From the NCBI GenBank assembly GCA_023548195.1, contig JAJHZJ010000121.1:5428180-5492179 (forward strand): a DNA stretch of 64,000 nt, in the 5' to 3' direction. The notes beneath the pieces were generated by a model, which did not search any database, had not been told where the DNA came from, and saw nothing but the letters and a program-made list of their open reading frames with translations. This DNA is from Bettongia penicillata ogilbyi (taxonomy: Eukaryota; Chordata; Mammalia; Diprotodontia; Potoroidae). Positions 33,331-44,939 of the stretch are shown here, in pieces; position 1 is the stretch's first letter; every line of letters starts with the position of its first letter. A program made the position numbers and the translations under genes.

Positions 33331-33730
33331 AAGGTTGCTGGTCTTTACATTGGTAATATTACTTAAATTGTTGTATAGGTTGTGCTTACATATATTTTTG
33401 AATGTAGGCAATGTGTGAATTTTTTTTAGTGGGCTGGGGGGAGGTGGGAAGGAAAATATATTCTTGCTCTTTGGGGAAAAAAATCTAATTTAAAATACTA
33501 TATAATGCTATTTCACATGACTTTTTTTCTCTTATTTCTATTGAATAAGGTGTACCCTTCCAGAGCCAAAGTCCAGTCATAGATTCCAGTCTTATGAATC
33601 TTCTTGATACGGAAGAGAACAAATGTGTCCCCTTCCATTAGAATGTTTGGGTCACACAATTTCTTGCCCATGCTGCATACATTTCTATATCTGAAGCCAC
33701 AGGAGGTTTTCTTTTTAGCCACTATTTGTC
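33331..33730. other. Unique DNA
   Basis: The minus frame 33513-33722 has no recognisable domain. Confidence 0.35.
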
Positions 33731-33734
33731 ATGG

Positions 33735-33967
33735 CAGTTAAGTTGCATATTGGATAAAGCACTTCCCATGGAAGGGAGAAGACTCATTTTCTTAAGTTCA
33801 AATCTTGCCTCAGACACTTACTAGTTGTGTGACCCTGGGCAAGTTGCTTAATCCTGTTTGCCTCATTTCCTCATCTGCAAAATAAGTTGGAGAAGGAAAC
33901 AGGAAACCACTCTAGCATCTTTGCCAAAGTCACCCAATCAGACATAACTGAACAGCAGCAACAATTT
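33735..33967 (+). mobile_element. Marsupial tRNA-headed SINE with RTE-type 3' end, full length, sense
   Basis: Head decayed (cagttaagttgcatattgg), box B 'aagttcaaatcttgcc', then 'tgtgaccctgggcaagttgc', 'tcatttcctcatctgcaaaa', 'aaccactctagcatctttgc'. The end 'cagacataactgaacagcag' with a CAA tail corresponds to the 'gtcggacacgactgaa' terminus that resembles RTE/BovB 3' ends. RTE-driven mobilisation is therefore likely. Confidence 0.85.
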
Positions 33968-36225
33968 GTCGTAATTTACTCATTCTCTAGTTTGTTTTTC
34001 TCCCCTTTGTGCCATACCTGCTTTATACTTGCTACTAATTGACACCAGACTTTTCACAGCAAATAGTGGGGTAGTTTGCTCTTTGGTTTAAAGACCTCTG
34101 GAATAGATTTGAAATCCTCTCCTTTCCTTCCTGGCCTATGTTAGGTACATTTCATCCATTGCCAAAAGCTCATCATTTTTATATTTCAAACTGTCCCCCA
34201 GAAATACAAATTTCATTTTCAGAGCCTGTCTTCTTAATCCATTGTTTTAATTGGCAAAACCATTGTTCTCTCCTGAAGCTCCTACTTTCATTTTTTAGCA
34301 GATGAAACCAGTGCAAAAACTTTGACTTTTTTTCATCCATAGGATTTAATCTTTAAATGCTTTTTAGATCCCCTCTGGTGGTAACTTTCTCCCTCTGAAT
34401 TACTAAAAATAGATAGTGATCATCAGATCATTGGGAGATTCTTTGTCGTGCCTTCAGAAAAATTCCCCAAAGTATCAGTTGACCTGCCTGTTGTTCATGT
34501 TAGATAAGAAAATCATTCAGATGTTCAACAACCACTACTATTTTTTAATTCACTCACCATTAATGGTTGATCTTTAATTTAATGGTGCCTGCAGATTTAT
34601 ATCATTTTTCCTTGGAGCACAAAAGTCTATTCTTTTCCCAGATACCTTCCTTTATATTTATTTATTATAGCATAATATGTCTTTATATTCCTTTATAGGA
34701 AGGAGCTAAATATTTTGAATGTTCAGTTGTCCATTTTATCTTCCTGCCTTGTGTCACATTCTTTTATTCCCTAACCATTTGACATGGGTAAAACTACCCC
34801 ATGCCTCTTTATCTTTTTTTTGTTATCTCTTTAACGTGTGCTTATTCAAGGAACCCCTCATTTTTCCTGATTACATAGGTATTAGAAATGAGTTCTGTCA
34901 GCCCTTTTTACTTCCTCCTCTACAATGGAAACCAAGCTGTCCTTTGGTAATAGACAGATGTCACATGGAATTAACAGAAATCTGAATATTTTATTCTCTC
35001 ACAGATCATATCACAATATCTGTTGCTTTGCAGATATATGGCAGTTTCTTTTCTTTAGTCTAAAATGAACAGTGATGGATTTGCTGAATAGGTAGACTGA
35101 ATAAGGAAAACATTAAAAATCAATGATAAAGCTGATCCAGTTCAAATTCATCTTAGTACTTGGAGATGGCAATCTGCTTACTATTCTTAGTCCTTATTAG
35201 AGCCATTTATGACATGTTTGTGATTTGTAGTTCCTCAATACTGGTATACAAAATGTAATACTAATTAACCACTTTCTAAAGTATAGCATTTTCCTTGTTA
35301 TTTTTAAAGATCCATGAATTTGCTGATTTAAAAATGCCCGAAAATGTTTGTATCTTTATTGAGGTATGTAGATAAGTTGGTTGATTTTTGTTTTTAATCT
35401 TGACTCATGAGTAGGATCGCTGCAAGGGAAATATTTTGTAAACTTTCATAATTAATTTATGTGTGTTATTATTCTCATCAGAACTATTGCCTTTTTGCAT
35501 TGGGCCTATGATTTCTTTGATAAAGGAATTCTCAGTATGGAAAATTCCTTCACCAATGATGTTTGATGACTGCTCTGTAGCTTAAAGCATTATTATTATT
35601 TCCAAGTGCAAATGAGGAAATTTGCATCTTAGGGCAAACACTGTTTTCAACTAGAACTAAAAATTCATTCTACAAAAAAAAATCTACATCTTTCAAATTG
35701 CCTTTCTTAAACTAGGTCCCTCAAGTGAATAAATGATTCCCTTAGAATTAATTAGGCACTTTTGGAAGTACATTAACTCTTTCAGATAACAATGGGTACC
35801 ATTTGGTAAATTACATCTAATTATTTTCTGTAACAGGTCACAAGGGGATCATTTAGTAAGAGTTAATAGTTCTCAAACTCTCTAACTTGCTCTCTGGGGG
35901 TTACATATTTATAATCAGTTATGTGTCCAGAATGAATTTAATCATGCTCAGTAATATTATATAGATTAGAATTTTTCCTTTCCCTCTCTATTTTTAATAT
36001 TGCACCATTTCAAAATTGGATTCAAATAATTCAGAGTTTTTTAGGAGCTAAATTTTTCCCATACAAAAGTACAAATAAAAACAAACTTAACCATTTAACA
36101 TCTAGGGATCTTGGGTTTTAACTTCAGTTCTTCCTGCTTGATTCTTTTCTCCCACTCCAACACTCCAAAAGTCAGAATATTCTCTGTTAGAAGCAGTTAA
36201 GAGATGGTTGTCTATAATTCGATAT
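33968..36225. other. Long unique AT-rich stretch
   Basis: About 2.2 kb without a repeat I can name. No exon recognised. A weak reverse CTCF-like site lies at 34367-34385. Confidence 0.45.
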
Positions 36226-36230
36226 GATTT

Positions 36231-36249
36231 TGGCCACCAGAGGGCTCCC
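36231..36249 (+). promoter_or_regulatory. Candidate CTCF binding site
   Basis: TGGCCACCAGAGGGCTCCC matches 15 of 19 positions of the well-known CTCF consensus (TGGCCACCAGGGGGCGCTA), and the central CCACCAG-GGGC is intact with the common A for G change. It lies in unique DNA, not in a SINE. Occupancy cannot be judged from sequence. Confidence 0.5.
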
Positions 36250-36715
36250 TATTCCTTCCATCTAATGTGAATCAGCCTTAGCTTTGCAGGGAATCTAAAA
36301 TGTTCAAATTCGTAATGGGCACTTATCTCACATATAAGGTGTCTTCCATTCACTGGCCATTACGTGCTTTGGTTAAAGCATGTTAACACATGTACAAAAG
36401 TGAAGTGCTCCTCCTTGTTCTGGTGAATAAAAATAATGACCAGTTCACCCAATATCTCTTAAATCTGTACCCAGGGAAACTGAACTTGAATATATATCAT
36501 CTAAGTTAATCCATACTGACAGCATCCAAATCTGGCTCTCATTCATTAGTGACCCATATGGAATTCCTTTAAAAAAAGTGAGTGCTCTTATGATTTCTGG
36601 TATCAATGAGTATCAATAACTTCAAAGTAAAATGAGCAAAATGAAACAAAGATAGAAAAAATTTATAAAACAGGTATCTACAAGTATGGGTTTAGGTAGA
36701 AAGGAATCAAAGGAA
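36250..36715. other. Unique DNA
   Basis: Nothing further recognised. Confidence 0.4.
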
Positions 36716-36718
36716 TTC

Positions 36719-37295
36719 TGTGATGGTAACCTCCAGTATGAGGTTCTATCAGGGGAAAGAAGTAGAGGGATCTGTAACAGCAAGGATCACAGCATTCACA
36801 GGAGAGTCTACTGTACAGGTTCTTAGATATGATTTTCTAAAAGGAAAGCAACTTTTGAGGGGTCAGCAATCTACTTTAATAAAGCACATATATCATTCAC
36901 TTAGTTCAAGGGAAAAAGTCAGCACCTGAACTGCATAGAAAATACAGAGAAATAAAGATCAACAGACAGGGCTTTCAACTGTCTGACAGATCCAACTGTC
37001 TGATCATTACATACATACGTAGTTACCAAAGACAGAAACACCAACATCTGGGTATTCAAAGCTGGGGGGTTCCTTAGTGGTTACACAGAGTTTCATCTGG
37101 CCAAACAAAAACTTCCAATGGGTAAGCCCCAAAGTAAAACCTCACTTCACAGTATTTATACACTTTTCAGAGCCAGAAGACACAACCCTCTGACTCAGTG
37201 CCTCAGTAGAAATTAATGAAAGATATTGAGGCCTATTAATGGACAGGGAAGATCTTTGACTCTACCCCCCACCCACCATTAACCTTACATCAACA
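36719..37295 (-). mobile_element. Probable solo LTR of an endogenous retrovirus
   Basis: About 577 bp with short inverted ends TGTGATG (36719) and CATCAACA (37295). On the minus strand a TATA box (GTATAAATACT, around 37160-37150) lies about 135 bp from the 5' end, and an ATTAAA polyadenylation signal is at 36880-36875. This gives a U3, R and U5 of plausible size. No internal viral genes or second LTR are in the window. I could not see a clean 4-6 bp target duplication, so the exact borders are uncertain. Confidence 0.5.
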
Positions 37296-37469
37296 GTACA
37301 AGATTCATCCCTTCTGTTCCTCTGTTTGGAAAACCATATGACTGGGATATTCTTACATCAGGTTATAGTAGCTGAGTTACTTAGAATGAGAAGATTTTGA
37401 TGTTGGAAGGGCCTTTGGAGAGCTAAACCAATCCCTAAACTTTCCAGGTACAAAGTAGACAAGTGAAAT

Positions 37470-37612
37470 AAACTCCAAATAAACTCTGCAGGCTGAGGCA
37501 CAAAGAAGTAAGTGATTTGTCCATGATCACTTGGACAAAGTGATCATAGTTAATTAATTAGAGTTTGGATTCAAACCTGCATCTTTTGATTCCAAATAAA
37601 GTTGTCTCATAT
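37470..37612 (-). repeat. MIR/CORE-SINE fragment, antisense
   Basis: 'gcaggctgaggcacaaagaa', 'gtaagtgatttgtccatgat', 'gagtttggattcaaacctgc'. Contains a small local duplication of 'gtccatgatcacttggacaaagtgatca'-type sequence around 37518-37546. Confidence 0.65.
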
Positions 37613-38155
37613 ACTGTATCTCAAAGTTACCTAGAGAAAGAAACATATTTTACATTTTAGTTTCTTCACTGGTTAGAATGCAATTCAGTAGACCTTATTA
37701 TGCCCTACTGTGCATTACCACATCCAGGTTCTTCCCTCTCACCCTCTTTAAGGGGGCAGTTTGACTTTGTTTGTTTCCGACCATAATTTCCTGAATTCTT
37801 GGAATTTACTTTTGCCTGTTTTAGTCTGTAAGTACTCAAGGAAATGATCACAGGAGCACTTAACTGGGAATATACCTTCATGGCAGGAAGAACGTAGAAC
37901 TCCAAATAGAGACACAGAAACACGCTAGAGTTCTGAGCAGAAACAAAATGGAATAGGTTAATTTCAGTAACTCAAGAAATTGAGGCTAAGATAAAACAGG
38001 AAATATGTTGCTCCCCTCTCAGTACCCCCCCTCCATTTTACAATGTGAGAGGGGAAGAATCTAGCTCTGGAACAAAGTCCAAAATCAGGGACTGAGGAAA
38101 AGAGACAGAAATAAAAAGAATAAGTGAATCTGGAAAAGCTGTGTAGCTCCATTAC
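37613..38155. other. Unique DNA
   Basis: No repeat recognised. Confidence 0.35.
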
Positions 38156-38159
38156 AAAT

Positions 38160-38640
38160 ATAAGCAGAGATGTGGAAGAAAAATGGGTTGGCCACAGTGA
38201 TTATAAGAGTACATGGCACAAATGAAAAAAAAATGGAACGACAAGTGAAATGAAAAACTTAGGAGCAAAGAAATTCAATGAGAATAAATGAAGAGAAAGC
38301 AGATGACCTTACCCAAGTAGCATACTCAGAATAGACCAAACGGAATTCAGTGCATGAAAACACGAAAAGAAATATTAGGACAAAATCAAATTTGAAAAGA
38401 AAGGAAAAAAATATGTTTTCTACTACCAGAACAACTAGCCTAGGAAAACGAATTGAGGAAAGAAGACTGAAAAAACCATGAGAAAAAAATCCTGAATACT
38501 GTATTTTGAGAAATCATAAATGAAAATTTCCTTTAATAGAACCTCAGACTAAAGTGAAAATTCAAAAAATGTCATTGATAAAATCAAGGTCAAAGGAAAA
38601 TGTTGCAAGTAGTCAAAATCGCATAAAAACATTATAGCTA
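38160..38640 (+). repeat. Possible ancient L1 ORF1 region, sense
   Basis: A-rich, coiled-coil-like coding bias. 'agaaatcataaatgaaaatt' and 'tcaaggtcaaaggaaaatgt' followed by 'tgcaagtagtcaaaa' resemble the ORF1 segments for HEIIKEN and QVKEKVLQA. Very diverged and without an open frame. Confidence 0.4.
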
Positions 38641-38800
38641 ACACTGTAAGAAAGAGAAAAGTTCTTGGGTCTATACCATATGAGAATGAAAAAGAACAGT
38701 CAGAAATGACATAATTGCTGTCTTCTAGTATTTGAATGGCTACCTTGTGGAAAAGGCATTAGACTTCTTCTATTTGGCTGAAGAGTTTACATGAATTTCA
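38641..38800 (+). repeat. CR1/L3 LINE fragment, sense
   Basis: 'gacataattgctgtcttcta', 'gtatttgaatggctaccttg' and 'ggaaaaggcattagacttct' match the CR1/L3 stretch seen in mammals. Confidence 0.7.
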
Positions 38801-38935
38801 ACAAAAAAGCATAATAATATTTATGAATAAATGAACCTTTCCTTAATATGATACATAGTATTTATCTAAAATGAAGAGCCAGCATTTCATATAATGAAGA
38901 AATGCTAGAACAGGAGATAATTGTGTAGTTCAAAC
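38801..38935. other. Unique DNA
   Basis: Nothing recognised. Confidence 0.3.
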
Positions 38936-38939
38936 TAGC

Positions 38940-39290
38940 ATCTCCTGAAAGATCTGTATGTTTTTGTTAAACAACTGAAGAGAACCCACCATATTTGTAG
39001 ACAAAAAGAATCAGCCGTCAGATATGGAGGACAGAGAGGGGAATCGTACAGTAAGGTTGAGGAGAAGGTAGAAGGAAATAGAATCCAAGGCAATGTGAAA
39101 GCAACTATTTTGCAACAAAAAAATTGCAGAGGATACCTATTCCTCTGAGAGAAGAGGGAAGGAGAGGACAATGGATAAAGGAAACTTTTGAGATGTGAAA
39201 GAGGAAAGTTGAGTTCAGGTTAGATAGCCTCAGTCTTCTAGATAATGTTTTCTCAAAATGAGCAACTCAGGATGAATTTGCAAACTTGAA
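38940..39290 (-). repeat. Possible L2-like LINE internal fragment, antisense
   Basis: Purine-rich on the plus strand; 'gagatgtgaaagaggaaagt' and 'gatagcctcagtcttctaga' are similar to antisense LINE pieces I associate with marsupial L2-type copies. Weak. Confidence 0.35.
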
Positions 39291-40055
39291 AATAATAGGA
39301 AAGATCTGTAATGTTGGACATCAAAAAGTGATCTTTAAAACAAATTCATCTTTTAATTATTGGATATGAGGTCAATATCACATTTATAGAGTACCTCATG
39401 TTTCGGTTTTGTTTTTGTTCTTTAGAAGTCTTTCTTAAGGGGGACCAGTCTATAACTGATGTTTTACCACTTCACCTACACCATCAGGATGATCTGTGAT
39501 GTGCTTTTATATCATCTAGCATTTATTGTCAATAATCGAAAAGCTTATTCTACCTTTTTCAATTACATATTTCTAGAATTTATTACTTATAATTTCTGCA
39601 CTTAAATGTGCATCGAGGAGAATAACTAAATGAAAGGACTGATTAACTCAATTATACCACCCACACCTAGATAAAGTCTTTTTGACTACAAAACTGAAGC
39701 ATGGTATTTTAAGAGAAAATAAAGCAATCTGTTCTCCATAACACCATTATGTTCTTCTAGCTTGAAGAGCGCTGTGCTTTTTTTAAAGAAAAAAAAATTA
39801 CAAATAATTGATGTTTGAATCACATATAGTATAACATTTAACATTTTAGAGATAGAAATTTAGCATCTTAGACATAGAAATGTCTCTTGAATGTTACTTT
39901 TAAAGATGATGATGATGTCATCATTAAGTTCTCTCAATGAATGAAAGAGTATAAAAGAACAAGTTTATTTAATGTTTACCATCTGCCAAGCACCAATCAA
40001 TGCAGAAAGTAAATCTTGTAGGAGAAGTTCTAAATAGTAATTTCATCAATGCTGG
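39291..40055. other. Unique DNA
   Basis: A short 'tttaatgtttaccatctgccaagcac'-type stretch (39966-39991) may be an L2 3' relic. Confidence 0.35.
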
Positions 40056-40059
40056 GAAC

Positions 40060-40262
40060 GCCAGATTGGAAAACTCTCTCTACCAAGACAAATCAGTAAG
40101 CTGCAATTTATTATTGCTTTTTTTAGATGAAAATGGGGAACTGCCCTGAGAGATGAAATGACTTGCCTGGGTTTATGCAAGCAATATGTGTCAGAGGTGG
40201 GACTTTAACCAAGACCTTTGTGACTTAAGGGCCAATTGTCTATCCACTACATCGTATAACTT
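40060..40262 (-). repeat. MIR/CORE-SINE, antisense
   Basis: 'gagagatgaaatgacttgcc', 'tgggtttatgcaagcaatat', 'gtcagaggtgggactttaac' and 'ttgtctatccactacatcgt' run from the core to the tRNA head on the minus strand. Confidence 0.75.
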
Positions 40263-41380
40263 CCACAGATGATCACATAATATCAAAATCTCTTTGTATG
40301 CATGACTGTTCAATTTGTCTTGTTTTTGTTAGCTTACATTTTGGAGTGTTTCACAATGTGAACTCGAAGAAAGAGTTTTTAAAATATTATAATCCTCTTT
40401 TTCATCCTGAGAACCTGTATTCCCTCATGCCTTTTCTAATTCTGTATATTAAGAATCACAGAGTGATGAATTTAATTCACCTATTACCCATGATTCCCTG
40501 GGATTTAGATTTGACAATGCTCATAAGACATTTAAATTCCATTTCTGCACAAAGAAATCTACAAAAATTGTCGGTGCTAATCAACTTTGTTATAGGAGTC
40601 TCCTTGTGTTCTAGTTTTAAACATGAATAAGTAAATGAAATTGCTTTCCTTAGAGATAGCTAAAGATTTTTATTCTAACAAAATTAAGCATTATCACAGT
40701 TCTTCCTCCATTTGGATTACGAATCATCTCACATGCTTTCCTTAGTATAAATGAAATTTTTTTGATCTATAGTGACTTCATTTAGTGAAACCTTTTCTCT
40801 TGGTCTCACTTTTGATAATGATTATGTGAAATGAGAGATTGAAGCAATTATTTGGATTATGACTTAATTTAACTATTCAGACAGTGGAGGAAGAATGGTT
40901 CTTCTTCAGACTATGATATGATTTCATTGGCTTGGATCATCAATACTTATAACTTAGACTAGCACCATGCAGAGTCAATGAAGTAGCCACATACTTGAAT
41001 AGGAGGAGAGTGGATAGGATTATCTTTAAGAAATTGTCTAGTACTTTAATGTCTCTGAGCTTCTTCATGAAATAAAGGTCCACTTTTTCTAAACCAATAA
41101 TTTTCTGGTCACATAGCATATTATAATGATATAATTTGCATATAAAGTCTTCGCAAGAACAATTGGATTGCTTTATTCTCCTCTGTCCCAGCTGTCCATG
41201 CCTGAATAAATTCCTAGTATACTGTACTAATCATATTAACTTGCACTCACAAATCTTCACTGTTCCAGCTTTCTACTTATAAAAAGTATTAACTTCTTAT
41301 CCCGGTTTTCATGGTGATTCATAATCTAGTCCTGTCCTTTCTTTCCAGTCTCATTTCATTTTGCTCTCCTCTAATAATGA
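40263..41380. other. Unique DNA
   Basis: The 110-codon plus frame at 40298-40630 has no recognisable features; no repeat recognised. Confidence 0.4.
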
Positions 41381-41384
41381 ATTC

Positions 41385-44060
41385 ACCAGTTAATCCACAA
41401 ACATTTATTAAGTACTTAGAGTGTGCCAGGGACTGTACTAAGTGCTAGTGATAAAAAGAAGAGCAAATACACGGACCCTATCTTCAAGGAGCTCACATAA
41501 TAATGGGGCGGACCAAACATCCAAAGCTACGTATATGCAAGATATAATCTAAGTGGATGCACGGTAATCTCATTGGGAAGGTACAGGATGATAGGAAGGG
41601 GAGGGATGACCAGGAAAGGCATCTGGCAGAAGGTAGGTTTTGAAATGAGTCTTGCAGGAATCCAGGGAAAACAAGAGGAGGAGGTAAGGAGGGAAAGAAT
41701 TCTAGGCATGGAGATAGCCAATCAAAAGACAGAGTACAGAGATGGACGGTCCTGTGTAAGAAATGCCAGGAAAGGCAGTGTAACAAAATGGTAGTATATG
41801 TGGAGTGGAATTAAGTATAAGAAGATGTGGAAGGGGATGATAGGGCAACTTATAAGGGGCTTTAAAAACAAAAATGATTTTTTATTTATGTGTGAAGTAA
41901 AGAGAGACAGTTAAGTTTATTGAGTAGGATGTGACATGATCAGACCTGCACTTTAGGAAAAACAGTTTGTTATTTAAATAGAAAATAGATTGGAGTGGGG
42001 AGGCTCTTGGAGCAGGGAGATCAGTTAGGTGGCTATAACAATATATTCAAGGCATGAAATAATTTGGGCCTGTATCAGGATGATAGCTAAGTAAAAGGAG
42101 AAATGTTTAAAAGAGATATTGTGGAAATATTAATGACTAGCTCTTCTCAGCAAAACAGTGATCCAAGACAATCCCAAAGGACTAATGATGAAGCATACAA
42201 TCTACCTCCAGAGAAAGAACTGATACTATCTGAATACGGACTGAAACTTGCTATTTTTTTACTTTCTCTATTTCTTTTTTATTCAAGTCTTCTTGCAAAA
42301 AATGACTAATATGGAAATGTTTTACATGATTGCACATGTATAAACTATATTAAATTGTTTATCATCTCAGTGAGTGGGAAAGGGAAGGAGGGAGAGAGAA
42401 AATTTAAAACTCAAAACTTTAAAAAATATCTATAAAAAGCTTTAATATGTGATTGAGGAAAATAAAATATATATGAATGTATATATATATGAAATATTGA
42501 GGACAATATGTGACAACACATTGGATATATGGAGGGAATAAAAAAAGAAGAGTTGAGGATTTCACTGAGGTTGCAAGTCTGAGTGATTGTCACAGAAAAG
42601 TTAGGAAGAAGGGACAGTTTGGGAAGAAAAGATAATTACTTTTTAGTGTTGGACATGAGTTTGAGGTGTCTTCCAGACATCCAGTTAAAGATGCCCAATA
42701 GATTGTGATCTGAGAGTAGAGAGCAAGAGAGAGGTTAGTACTAAGATACATTGATCTTGGAATTATCTGTATAACTGAATTCATGGGTGATATTGAGATC
42801 ATCAAGTGAAATTGCACACAGGGAAAAGGTCAAAGGACCTAGGAAAAATCCTTGGGTGGATACTTGAAGTTAGCGGGCACAATCTAGATGAAAATCCAGC
42901 AAAATGAACTTAAAAGAATTGTTCAGACAGCATAAGGAGAACCAGGGAAGAGCAGTGTCACCAAAACTTAGCGAGGAAGGAGTATCCAAGAGGAAAGGGT
43001 GATCAACTCTGTGTATGTGTGGGGAGGAGGTGTTAGTAAAGAAAGAGTGTGGAAAGAGAACAATTTTAGTTGAATGATGAGGACTGAAGCTAGATTATAG
43101 AGGATTTAGAAGAAAGTGAAAGAATCGAAATTTAAAGCACCAAGTATACATAACTTTCCTAAGGGGGTTAGCTGAGAAGGAAAGTAGCTATAGATAGATC
43201 AATGGTTTCTTTTTTTTTTTTTAGTGTGTGGGAAAACATGGGCATGTTTGAAAGCAATAAGGAAAATATCACTAGATGCAAAGAAATTGAATATTAAAGA
43301 AAGAGTGGAGCATTTAAGGGACAATTTGTTGGACAAGATGGAATGAGCTCAAAGCTGCGTATTGAAATATTTGCTGTAGACAAGGAGAGGGGCCACTTCT
43401 TCAAAACAGACAGTAGTAAAGGAGGAGATAATCAGGAAAGATATCTGAGTCATATGAAATGAGAAAGATGAAAAAAGAGGATGTTTTTGTCCACTGGTCA
43501 CAGTTTTTCAGTGAACTGTGAGGCAAGGTTCCCTGCTGAGGGGTAGAGGAGATACCTGAGTTTTAATGAGAAGGTTTAGAATTGCCCCTGATGTGAAAGT
43601 GAGAGCAAGTTGATTTGGTAGGTATAAAAGGATTGCACTGAGCACTCAGTGGAGATTATGTAACATGCATTTGTAGTGGATCCACTCCATGTAGTTTTGT
43701 GAATTTCTCCAGCTCTGTTCAACAACATAGATGAGGAATGAGGGTGGCAGATAGTGGGAGTAATACAGTGTTGGGGTTTCACAAAGCACGTTGGCAGTAG
43801 AATAAGTGACCTAGGGATTCAAGTATAGAGGTTAGTGTGAAGTTGAACTGATGCACCAAGCAGTTGAAATAAAGAAGGGAGGCAAATATAACCAGTTCAT
43901 AAAGGATGACTTGGGAAAGAACAGAGAGAGAAAGATCGCAGGGTTAGAGTACGGTACTGGGAAAGATGAAATGATAAAATATCATTATCAGGAAAAGGAA
44001 TGTTGGAATTCATGAATATGGAAAAGAAACACTTGTGACTGATGGCAGGATGAAAGCTAT
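41385..44060 (-). repeat. Long L2 LINE copy, antisense, with nested L1 tail
   Basis: The largest L2 remnant here. In plus reading it begins with the L2 3' end ('aagtacttagagtgtgccag', 'gctcacataataatggggcg') and runs 5'-ward through 'gagtaggatgtgacatgatc', 'ttaggaagaagggacagttt', 'agtgtcaccaaaacttagcg' and 'gtagtggatccactccatgt'. It thus covers much of the reverse transcriptase region and part of the endonuclease side. Frames are destroyed; the minus frame at 41493-41786 is the ORF C-terminal relic. Interrupted by an L1 tail at 42132-42490. Confidence 0.82.
42124..42498 (+). mobile_element. L1 3' end inserted in L2, sense
   Basis: 5'-truncated L1 tail: 'aacagtgatccaagacaatc', 'ctccagagaaagaactgata', 'aaatgactaatatggaaatg', 'gcacatgtataaactatatt', then an A/T-rich end to about 42490. 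GAAATATT at 42124-42131 recurs at 42491-42498, and the L2 sequence continues across, giving a short target duplication. Confidence 0.82.
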
Positions 44061-44420
44061 GCCCATTTATGGTTTCACCCAATGGGATGTACTCTTTTCC
44101 CCTTGTTCTTCGACTGTGCTTTTTTTTCCCCTGTACTTTTGCTCCATCTGCCTCCACCCATATCTTGGACTCTTCTCTACCTCCACCTCTACATTTTGAA
44201 GTCACTTCCTTCCTTTAAGGTTTCACTCGGGTGCCATGTCATCTTGAATTTTCAGTGATACTCCCTACTACCCCCTAGCAGAAAGTCATTTCTATGGCCT
44301 CAGATTTCTCAAGGCACTGTCTTAGTCTGGCCTTTGAATCTACCACACTTTGTAACATACAGTCTTCGCTGCATGCCTTATCTTTCCTTTTAGAATATAA
44401 GCCATTTGAGTTTGACTAGA
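44061..44420. other. Unclassified DNA
   Basis: May hold further L2 antisense sequence at its left edge. The minus frame 43897-44205 has no domain support. Confidence 0.35.
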
Positions 44421-44422
44421 TT

Positions 44423-44627
44423 AGAGGTATCAGACATACGACTCTTGTTACCAAGTGCTGTGAGAACCAGATTAAAATGTAATTGGGAAATATGAACAAA
44501 ATGAATAAAATTTAATAAAACATATATTGTAATTTTCTAAGTTAATATGTAGCTCACAAAGATCCTTACATGTGGTTTATTTTATTTTTATTTGTGACCT
44601 CTGTTTTTATTTGAGTTTAACACCCCT
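44423..44627. mobile_element. hAT-like MITE
   Basis: About 205 bp. AGAGGTATCAGAC at the left pairs imperfectly with GTTTAACACCCCT at the right. Interior A/T-rich ('tgaataaaatttaataaaac', 'taagttaatatgtagctcac'), as in a common marsupial MITE whose ends read GAGGTGTCAAAC. No coding capacity. Confidence 0.65.
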
Positions 44628-44730
44628 GGGCTCTCCATCTGTACTGTCACTCACAGCTCTAAAATCTGCGATCCTCTGTTAAGAATGGCTATTTAAAGAT
44701 AGGCTCAGTCTCTTCTAGATAAACCTAATC

Positions 44731-44933
44731 CAGGGGTGGTGACCCTGGGACCTTGAGGCAACGTGTGGCCCTCTAGATCCTCAACTGCAGCTCTTTTGCT
44801 GAATCCAAACTTCATAAAATAAATCCCTTTAAGAAAAGGATTTGTTCTGTTAAACTTGGACTCAGTCAAAAGGTCAAACCCAAGGACCTAGAAGGCCTCA
44901 TGTGGCTTTGAGGCCACAGATTCCCCATCCTTG
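44731..44933. mobile_element. Long palindromic hAT-like MITE
   Basis: 203 bp, nearly one large imperfect palindrome. The first ~46 bases (CAGGGGTGGTGACCCTGGGA...) are the reverse complement, with mismatches, of the last ~46 (...ATTCCCCATCCTTG), and the inner GGATTTGTTCTGTTAAACTT pairs with the AAACTTCATAAAATAAATCC part. The copy should fold into a long hairpin when single-stranded. Only 100 bp from the previous MITE. Confidence 0.75.
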
Positions 44934-44939
44934 GACCAC

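Noticed and set aside
41493..41786. 97-residue minus-strand frame
   Set aside because: A relic of the L2 ORF C-terminal region inside the long antisense L2.
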